Below, one piece after another: positions 41,590 to 47,072 of a stretch of DNA of 47,072 nt. The DNA comes from DATEZO01 sp035255485 (GTDB lineage: Bacteria; Pseudomonadota; Gammaproteobacteria; Burkholderiales; Burkholderiaceae_D), in contig DATEZO010000021.1 in assembly GCA_035255485.1 (NCBI GenBank), positions 1-47,072 on the forward strand, written 5' to 3'. The notes beneath the pieces were generated by a model. That model did no database searches, was not told the DNA's origin, and was given only the letters and a program-made list of their open reading frames with translations. The translations under genes were made by a program, and so were the position numbers. The stretch's first letter is position 1, and each line of letters starts with the position of its first letter.

Positions 41590-41629
41590 ACATGAATCGT
41601 TAGCATAGGCTGCCCTTTTTAAGGTTACT

Positions 41630-41643
41630 TTGACTCAGATCAA
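41630..41643. promoter_or_regulatory. FNR/Anr-like site
   Basis: TTGACTCAGATCAA matches TTGAT-N4-ATCAA with one mismatch, 170 bp upstream of the truncated chemoreceptor start. Spacing to a promoter is unclear. Confidence 0.3.
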
Positions 41644-41815
41644 TCGAGCCAAAATGGGGCAACCGCCAGCCATGCCCCCGGCATGATGCGTCAATGATGT
41701 GCAAGACGGACAATATTCATTCGTGACCGCGCCACGAATAGTACCGTACCGCTTCACTGCCTTTTCAAGTGCTCCCTCAAATCTGCCGGCCAATGGTAGG
41801 CAGCACATTCGCGAT

Positions 41816-43615
41816 CTATTTATGCAGCCAGGCAGCTCGCAAGCGACTGGCTGCGACAGGTTTTGGCTGCGCTGTCAGCGTTACCTGCGGGGTATCGTCA
41901 GCGGCCAGTTTCACGGTAAAGCGCATCAATTCATCACGCCGGAACGCATGTAGCGTGACAGTATCGCCGACACGATAGCGCGCCAGCAAATTATCCAGAT
42001 TGGCAGCCGACACGCGCACGCTGTCAAGCGCAACCAGGAGATCGCCGGCCGACAAGCCGGCACGATGCGCGGAGCCGTCCTCGTACACGTTCGCCAGCTT
42101 GCAGTCCGTGCCATCGCGCACGGTGCGCGCGCCCAGCGCCGGCTTGATGTCCTTGCGCGTATCGGTCAGTTCCACGCCAAACGGCACCAGCAGTTTTGCC
42201 AGCGGCAAATCGGCGGTGCCCTGGGTGAAACGACCCAGCATGCGCTTCAGCTTCAGGCCGGTCACGTCGTCGAGCAGCGTTTCCACATCTGCCTGCGTCA
42301 CGCCCTTTCCACCGTTGCGGCCGGCTGAATAAAAGTCCCGCCCATATCGCTGCCACAATGCGCGCATCACATCGTCGAGCGATTTTTTGCCTGCGGTTTC
42401 CGTGCGGATGACAAGATCGAGCGCCAGACCGACCAGCGAGCCCTTGGTGTAATAACTGACAATCGCATTCGGCGAATTCTCATCCTGCCGGTAGTATTTG
42501 GTCCATGCATCGAAACTGGATTCGGCGACGCTCTGCTTGTGGCGGCCACTGCCGCGCAACACGCCGTTCACGGCTTTTGCGATCAGCTTCAGATACGCCG
42601 CCTCGTCGATCACGCCGCTGCGCACCATGATCAGGTCGTCGTAATAACTGGTGAATCCCTCGAACAGCCACAGCAACGGCGTATGGGTTTCCACGTTCAG
42701 ATCGTATGGCGCAAACGCTGCCGGCTTGATGCGCTTGACGTTCCAGGTATGAAAATATTCGTGGCTGCACAATCCGAGGTAGGTGCAATAGCCGTCGGCC
42801 ATTTCCTTCCGGCCTTTCACCGGTAAATCAGCGCGCGCGCAAATCAGGGCGGTCGATGCCCGATGTTCCAGACCGCCATAGCCGTCACCCACCGCCATCG
42901 TCATGAACACATAACGGTCCATCGGCGCGCGTTTTGTTTTCGGCTCGAACAGGGCAATCTGCTGCTCGCATATCTTCTTCAGGTCCTCCGTCAGACGCGC
43001 CATATCGAGATTCGGCACCCGGCCCGTGATGACGACATCGTGCGGTACGCCATGCGCCTTGAAGGTCGCCAGCTCGAAGTTCCCCATCTCGACCGGATGG
43101 TCGATCAGCTCGTCATAATCGGCCGCGATATAGGTGCCGAAACCGTAGCGCTTCGCCTTCAGTTCCGGCAGCGCTGTCGCCACGCGCCATGATGCGCAAG
43201 CGTCATCGTCCGGACGCCGGATATCGACCACATGCGGCGCCTTTTCCTGTCCGGCCACGCGCAGGAAGACGCTGGTGCCATTGAAGAAGCCGTGCGTCTG
43301 GTCCAGATGCGCGGCGCGCACCGACAAATCCCAGGCATAGACGTCATAGCGCAGCACCAGGGGCCGGTCGCACGGTGCTGCCTGCCAGGTATGCTTGTCG
43401 AGTTTTTCGAGCGCGACCGCCTTGCCGCCGGCTGACGCATCGATCTGGACGATATTGCGCGCGAACTCACGGATCATGTAGCTGCCAGGTATCCATGCGG
43501 GCAATGCGAAAATCTGTCCCTCCTTATCCGGCGCCTGGATCGTCAGGGTGACTTCAAACAGGTGCGCCGCCAGATCCCTGGCCACAATCGTATAGTGGAC
43601 TGCATTTTTCATCAT
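41816..43615 (-). CDS. M61-family (glycyl aminopeptidase-like) metallopeptidase with PDZ domain
   Basis: A 599-aa peptidase of family M61: N-terminal beta domain (MMKNAVHYTIVARDLAAHLF and IFALPAWIPGSYMIREFARN), then the gluzincin active site HEYFHTW (near residue 285) with the third ligand in LLWLFEGFTSYYDDL, then a C-terminal PDZ domain with AHRAGLSAGDLLVALDSVRV. There is no signal peptide, so it appears cytosolic. Such enzymes release N-terminal glycine or alanine. Start at 43615 (or 43612) lies 7 bp after the end of the DUF3429 gene, with GAGGA about 11 nt upstream; the frame reaches 43636. Confidence 0.92.
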   Translation of the reverse strand: MMKNAVHYTIVARDLAAHLFEVTLTIQAPDKEGQIFALPAWIPGSYMIREFARNIVQIDASAGGKAVALEKLDKHTWQAAPCDRPLVLRYDVYAWDLSVRAAHLDQTHGFFNGTSVFLRVAGQEKAPHVVDIRRPDDDACASWRVATALPELKAKRYGFGTYIAADYDELIDHPVEMGNFELATFKAHGVPHDVVITGRVPNLDMARLTEDLKKICEQQIALFEPKTKRAPMDRYVFMTMAVGDGYGGLEHRASTALICARADLPVKGRKEMADGYCTYLGLCSHEYFHTWNVKRIKPAAFAPYDLNVETHTPLLWLFEGFTSYYDDLIMVRSGVIDEAAYLKLIAKAVNGVLRGSGRHKQSVAESSFDAWTKYYRQDENSPNAIVSYYTKGSLVGLALDLVIRTETAGKKSLDDVMRALWQRYGRDFYSAGRNGGKGVTQADVETLLDDVTGLKLKRMLGRFTQGTADLPLAKLLVPFGVELTDTRKDIKPALGARTVRDGTDCKLANVYEDGSAHRAGLSAGDLLVALDSVRVSAANLDNLLARYRVGDTVTLHAFRRDELMRFTVKLAADDTPQVTLTAQPKPVAASRLRAAWLHK

Positions 43616-43622
43616 GATTCTT

Positions 43623-44081
43623 TTATCCTCTGACATTCACGGCAATCACTGTCATCGCCAGCATCCCGACAACCGCACTCGTCAGGACAAGGCGCAAACG
43701 GATCAGCCATTCCGGAAACCGATACCATGCATACAGGCGCTTGTCGACTTGATAAGCGGCGATGAAGCCTGCCATCAGCACCGCAAAACCAAACCCGCCC
43801 GCCATCGTGGCCAGCCACGCAACCAGCGCCGGCGTGGCGCTCCAGAGTAGCGTCTTTTTCGTGCGCTCCGCAGACAGGTCGCCTGACATCATGGTCGCAC
43901 CCCAGTGAATCCCGCCCAGGAATGACAGGATCAGGATGCCGTAGGCAAGCTGCGACTTGATGAATGCGCCAAGCCAGTCCGGATCCACGACCCAGCATGC
44001 CAGCATGAGTAGTCCAAACGGGACCAGGCCAACGAACCCCAGCAGATGCGCCAGCCGCCGGTTGATGAAATGGGTATTCAT
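43623..44081 (-). CDS. DUF3429-family inner-membrane protein
   Basis: A 152-aa protein with about five hydrophobic helices (LLGFVGLVPFGLLMLACWVV, LAYGILILSFLGGIHWGATMM, LLWSATPALVAWLATMAGGFGFAVLMAGFIAAY, LVLTSAVVGMLAMTVIAV). The FLGGIHWG stretch in the second helix and overall size fit DUF3429. Function unknown. The stop lies 7 bp upstream of the M61 peptidase start, so they are likely one operon. Confidence 0.82.
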   Translation of the reverse strand: MNTHFINRRLAHLLGFVGLVPFGLLMLACWVVDPDWLGAFIKSQLAYGILILSFLGGIHWGATMMSGDLSAERTKKTLLWSATPALVAWLATMAGGFGFAVLMAGFIAAYQVDKRLYAWYRFPEWLIRLRLVLTSAVVGMLAMTVIAVNVRG

Positions 44082-44212
44082 GGCATCATGGAAATCGGAC
44101 GGATTCGACTATGCCGGAAAGCGGTATGCATTGCATGATCAATCGTTCAGGAAGCGGCAAACCGCATAGTGTAACGGTATTGCAGCGGCACATACGCATT
44201 CGGACGGTTCCG

Positions 44213-44803
44213 TCAGGCGGATGCGATGGAACAATCAAGATCATCCGGCGTATCGATGTCCCTGAAAATACCATCATCTTCCACCGGCACTTCCGTGACG
44301 GCGCAAGTCTTGAGCAGGCTGCGCGCGCCCTGGTCGCCACCGAGTTGCAGCAGTTGCGGCAGATGGACACGGCTGAACGCGACCGGATTGCCGCGCCGCC
44401 CGCGACAGACCGGCACAGCAATATCGGCGCCCTGTGCGATGGCATTGACGAGCGCCGTGATGGTCGCCGGCTGCACGTGCGGCATATCGGCCAATGCAAT
44501 CACCCATCCGCCTGCATCGCGCGCCTGCGTCAATCCGTGCACAAGCGACACGCCCATGCCCTGCTCGGCGGTCGGGCATTCGGAAATAGTGCAGTCAAGC
44601 GCCCCCAGCACGGATGCCATCGCATGGTCGCCGGAGCGGATCACCGCCAGAACATACGGCAATGCCGCGCGCAGATTGCGTGCCGCCGCCGCAACGACCG
44701 TATCCCCGCCTGGCAGCATCTGCAACAGCTTGTTGCGCGCGCCGTCAGGCGCAAAGCGAGATCCCTTGCCTGCAGCAAGCAGGATGCCGGCGATCCGGTT
44801 CAT
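44213..44803 (-). CDS. MobA/MocA-like nucleotidyltransferase
   Basis: A 196-aa NTP-transferase starting MNRIAGILLAAGKGSRFAPDGARNKLLQMLPG, with the dinucleotide-binding LLAAGKGSRF loop, the acidic LADMPHVQP (metal-binding D-x-P motif) and GRRGNPVAFSR. This is the pattern of MobA/MocA-type transferases that nucleotidylate molybdopterin cofactors; which cofactor is made is uncertain. Start at 44803 is the family-like one, 108 bp after the dsbC stop; the frame is open to 44908. The 131-bp gap to the DUF3429 gene holds nothing recognised. Confidence 0.88.
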   Translation of the reverse strand: MNRIAGILLAAGKGSRFAPDGARNKLLQMLPGGDTVVAAAARNLRAALPYVLAVIRSGDHAMASVLGALDCTISECPTAEQGMGVSLVHGLTQARDAGGWVIALADMPHVQPATITALVNAIAQGADIAVPVCRGRRGNPVAFSRVHLPQLLQLGGDQGARSLLKTCAVTEVPVEDDGIFRDIDTPDDLDCSIASA

Positions 44804-44911
44804 GTGTTGTTGATCCATCTGTCGTAAAGCCAGTCTCTGTTGATTGCCGATAAAGGAGCGCATGTCTTTGGCATGCAGAATGCGCGCCGGCCAAACGCCT
44901 GCAACCAACGG

Positions 44912-45631
44912 CTACCTGATCGTGGCAAGCTTTGCTTCCAGCGCCTTTGCATCGATCGCACCGGGAATTCGCGAGCCGTCTGCAAAGAAGATGGTTGGCG
45001 TGCCGGTGATCTTCATCTTCCGCCCCAGCGCAAGCACCTTTTCGTTCGGGGCGGTGCAGTTGGCGGGCGCTACCGGCGCCATCTTGCCATTCAGCATCCA
45101 GTCATCCCACGCTTTCGCACGATCGGCGGAACACCAGATGTTGCGTGACTTGACCGCCGAATCCTCTGCCAGGATGTTATACATGAAGGTATAGATCGTC
45201 ACGTTATCCATGCCCTGCAGGGTATGGCGAAAACGCTTGCAATAGCCGCAATTCGGGTCCTCGAACACGGCGATCACGCGCTTGCCGTTGCCTTTCACCG
45301 TTTTCAGTGCGGCATCGAACGGCAGGTCGGTAAACTTGATCTTGTTGATCTCGTCAACCCGCTCTTTCGTGTAGTCCTGATACGTTTTGGTATCGATTAC
45401 GCGGCCGACGAACAGGTATTTCGCCTTTTCATCGGTATAGAAAATATCGCCGCCGGCGCGCACTTCAAACAGGCCGGCATACGGCGTCCTGGTAACCGAA
45501 TCGACTGTTACGCCTTCGCCCAGGCGCGGCTCGATCAGCTTCTTGATGGCCGTTTCCTGCGCGGTTTCGGCCAATGCCAGACTGGCAACCAGGCTCAGCA
45601 ATCCGGCTGTCACGGTTTTAAACAATGTCAT
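44912..45631 (-). CDS. dsbC: Thiol:disulfide interchange protein DsbC
   Basis: Periplasmic disulfide isomerase kept reduced by DsbD. The 239-aa product has a signal peptide (MTLFKTVTAGLLSLVASLALA), the dimerisation domain (KKLIEPRLGEGVTVDSVTRTP...), and a thioredoxin-like domain with the active site FEDPNCGYCKRF (CGYC at 128-131) and the cis-proline loop KITGTPTIFFADG. Length is normal (E. coli 236). It is 33 bp after the UbiH-type gene on the same strand. Confidence 0.94.
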   Translation of the reverse strand: MTLFKTVTAGLLSLVASLALAETAQETAIKKLIEPRLGEGVTVDSVTRTPYAGLFEVRAGGDIFYTDEKAKYLFVGRVIDTKTYQDYTKERVDEINKIKFTDLPFDAALKTVKGNGKRVIAVFEDPNCGYCKRFRHTLQGMDNVTIYTFMYNILAEDSAVKSRNIWCSADRAKAWDDWMLNGKMAPVAPANCTAPNEKVLALGRKMKITGTPTIFFADGSRIPGAIDAKALEAKLATIR

Positions 45632-45663
45632 GATATTTTCCAGATGAATAGGTATGATGCTGT

Positions 45664-46869
45664 TTACGACGGTCGTCCCAATGCATGCGCCACCAGCCGC
45701 CTTTTTATGGCCGGCAACCTGTCGAGCAGGTTCATTCCCAGATTTCGCGCTACCCGCAACGGCTCAAATTCCGTTGCGAACAGGCGCTCCAGGCCATCGG
45801 TCGCCAACTGCATCAACAAGATCTCTTCCTTGCGCGCGCGCGCATAACGCGCCAGTACGCGCGCGTCCCCGCAATCGCGTTGCGGCTCGCGCTCTGCTAC
45901 CGCTTTCAGCAATGCCGCGACATCCCCGAATCCGAGATTCATCCCGTGTCCGGCGAGAGGATGCACCACATGCGCGGCATCCCCTACCAGCGCCACGCGC
46001 GGTGCGGTGATGGCATGCGGGCGCAGCAAGGACAGCGGAAACGATTTCACAGCTTCCGGCTGAATCGGTCGCAGCGTTCCCAGCTTTTCCGCGGCGTATA
46101 CCGACAGCCGTTGCGCCAGTTCGTCCAATGATCCATTCAGCAATGTACTGGCCAGCGCGTCCGGCGCCGACCATACCAGCGAGACCCGCTGTCCAGGCAA
46201 AGGCAACAGCGCAATGATGCCTTCCGCCGCAGTGAACCACTGGTACGCAACGCCGTGGTGCGGCTTCTCGCACTCGAAATTGGTCACGATCGCACACTGA
46301 TGGTAAGGACGATAATCGATCCCGATATCGCATTGACCGCGCACCCATGATTGCGCGCCATCGGCGCCTACCAGCAGCGGCGCGGCAAGCGTATCGCCGT
46401 TCTCCAGCGTGACGGTTGCATTGCCATCATCAACGCGCAATGTCCTGGCCCGTCCGCAAATGCTCGTGACATTGGGCGCGAATCTCAGCGCGGCATCCAG
46501 TGCATGGTTCAGATTCGCGTCTTCCACAATCCATGCCAGTGCGCCGACTCGCGCGCCATACGCATCAAAGGCAAGGCTGCCGGCATCCTGCCCGCCATCC
46601 CCCTTGACGAGCATCGCGTCGACCGGCGCGATACGGCTGGCATCGAGCGCATCCCATACCCTTACGGACGACAGCACGTCGTGCGCGACCTGATTGAGCG
46701 CATATACCCGCACATCCCAATTTGCCGCGTGCGCCGCTTGGCCGCCGGCGCGCCCGCCCGGCTCCGGACTCAGCAGCGAAACACGATGCCCGGTCTGCGC
46801 GAACCCCAACGCCGCCACCTTGCCAATAGCGCCATTGCCGATAATACAAATATCACTTTGCAAATGCAT
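45664..46869 (-). CDS. FAD-dependent UbiH/COQ6-family hydroxylase
   Basis: A 401-aa flavoprotein monooxygenase of the UbiH/UbiF/UbiI family that hydroxylates ubiquinone precursors. Seen are the FAD Rossmann loop DICIIGNGAIGKVAALGFAQ, the NWDVRVYALN block, the LLVGADGAQSWVR motif (D-G) and the second FAD-binding motif RVALVGDAAHVVHPLAGHGMN. Which ring position it hydroxylates cannot be inferred from the window. Start at 46869 (MHLQSD) is chosen by family; MVAFRF at 46887 is also possible. It diverges from tRNA-Phe and heads the dsbC-containing run. Confidence 0.9.
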   Translation of the reverse strand: MHLQSDICIIGNGAIGKVAALGFAQTGHRVSLLSPEPGGRAGGQAAHAANWDVRVYALNQVAHDVLSSVRVWDALDASRIAPVDAMLVKGDGGQDAGSLAFDAYGARVGALAWIVEDANLNHALDAALRFAPNVTSICGRARTLRVDDGNATVTLENGDTLAAPLLVGADGAQSWVRGQCDIGIDYRPYHQCAIVTNFECEKPHHGVAYQWFTAAEGIIALLPLPGQRVSLVWSAPDALASTLLNGSLDELAQRLSVYAAEKLGTLRPIQPEAVKSFPLSLLRPHAITAPRVALVGDAAHVVHPLAGHGMNLGFGDVAALLKAVAEREPQRDCGDARVLARYARARKEEILLMQLATDGLERLFATEFEPLRVARNLGMNLLDRLPAIKRRLVAHALGRPS

Positions 46870-46957
46870 GAAACGAAAAGCCACCATGGAATTGGAAATA
46901 AATGCCGAATGAATCGCATTATAATGGCTGCAACGCATTCGCATTGCACGAAAAAAC

Positions 46958-46985
46958 TTGCGCTTTTCGACAGCTTTGCTATACT
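46958..46985 (+). promoter_or_regulatory. Promoter of tRNA-Phe
   Basis: TTGCGC (46958-46963) and TATACT (46980-46985) are 16 bp apart, with the tRNA starting 11 bp after the -10 box. Good -10, moderate -35. Confidence 0.55.
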
Positions 46986-46995
46986 TGCGCGCCTT

Positions 46996-47071
46996 GGCCT
47001 GGTAGCTCAGTCGGTAGAGCAGAGGATTGAAAATCCTTGTGTCGGTGGTTCGATTCCGCCCCGGGCCACCA
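46996..47071 (+). tRNA. tRNA-Phe (anticodon GAA)
   Basis: A 76-nt tRNA. Acceptor arms GGCCTGG (46996-47002) and CCGGGCC (47061-47067) pair with one G-U, and CCA is encoded at 47069-47071. D-arm TAGCTCAGTCGGTAGAGCA, anticodon arm AGGATTGAAAATCCT with GAA in the loop, and T arm GGTTCGATTCC are canonical. It ends one base from the window edge. Confidence 0.95.
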
Positions 47072-47072
47072 A

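Larger units (their letters stand above)
41460..41815. other. Gap between truncated chemoreceptor and M61 peptidase genes
   Basis: 356 bp without a gene; it holds the palindrome at 41572-41589 and the FNR-like site at 41630-41643. Confidence 0.45.

Noticed and set aside
46996..47072. tRNA-Phe as an island attachment site
   Set aside because: The 3' flank lies outside the window, so no repeat of the tRNA end or integrase can be examined.

Overview
The window looks like a chromosomal segment of a betaproteobacterium, most likely Burkholderiales and probably Oxalobacteraceae (inference from gene order and protein style, not from a database search). Evidence is the TPR lipoprotein-lolB-ispE-tRNA-Gln-prs-rplY(long Ctc form)-pth-ychF run, a PTS-Ntr cluster containing hprK and rapZ, the ftsY-ftsE-ftsX operon, and rsmD-coaD-yfhL. 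About 45 protein genes and two tRNA genes (Gln-UUG, Phe-GAA) are supported. No prophage, complete insertion sequence, CRISPR array or rRNA operon is visible.

Layout. 1-2973 (-): the bulk of a giant FAD/Fe-S oxidoreductase, running off the left edge. 3245-3736 (-): YqaA/DedA-type membrane protein. 3888-9563 (+): ilvA, queF, then ptsN-hprK-rapZ and a LON-substrate-binding-domain gene. 10044-14082: a signalling patch with a membrane diguanylate cyclase, and a soluble MCP-like receptor flanked by two paralogous secreted single-Cache proteins. 14433-18420 (-): mutM, a dynamin-like GTPase and mutY as one tight operon. 18548-26139 (+): the housekeeping run from the TPR lipoprotein to ychF. 26460-30293: a Cys/Met-type PLP enzyme, a LysR regulator, and a divergent PPOX-GST pair. 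30745-32848 (+): a MOSC protein and a GAF/DUF484-like diguanylate cyclase. 32888-37711 (-): two M16 peptidase genes (one catalytic, one lacking HxxEH), rsmD, coaD, yfhL and a 49-residue membrane protein. 37850-40547 (+): ftsY-ftsE-ftsX. 40758-46869 (-): a chemoreceptor cut off at HAMP, an M61 peptidase, a DUF3429 protein, a MobA/MocA-like nucleotidyltransferase, dsbC and a UbiH-type hydroxylase. The window ends in tRNA-Phe.

The most interesting signals are (1) five dispersed ~70-bp intergenic elements that align to each other and look like one small repeat family, (2) a dynamin-like GTPase between the two GO-system DNA glycosylases, (3) the Cache-MCP-Cache module, with three copies of an 11-bp motif at an exact 23-bp period upstream of the receptor gene, (4) a sensor-only chemoreceptor ending at the HAMP border, and (5) a tandem pair of REP-like hairpins after prs whose inner stems differ by compensatory changes. 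Start sites were chosen from family length, signal peptides and Shine-Dalgarno matches; alternatives are stated where the choice is uncertain.
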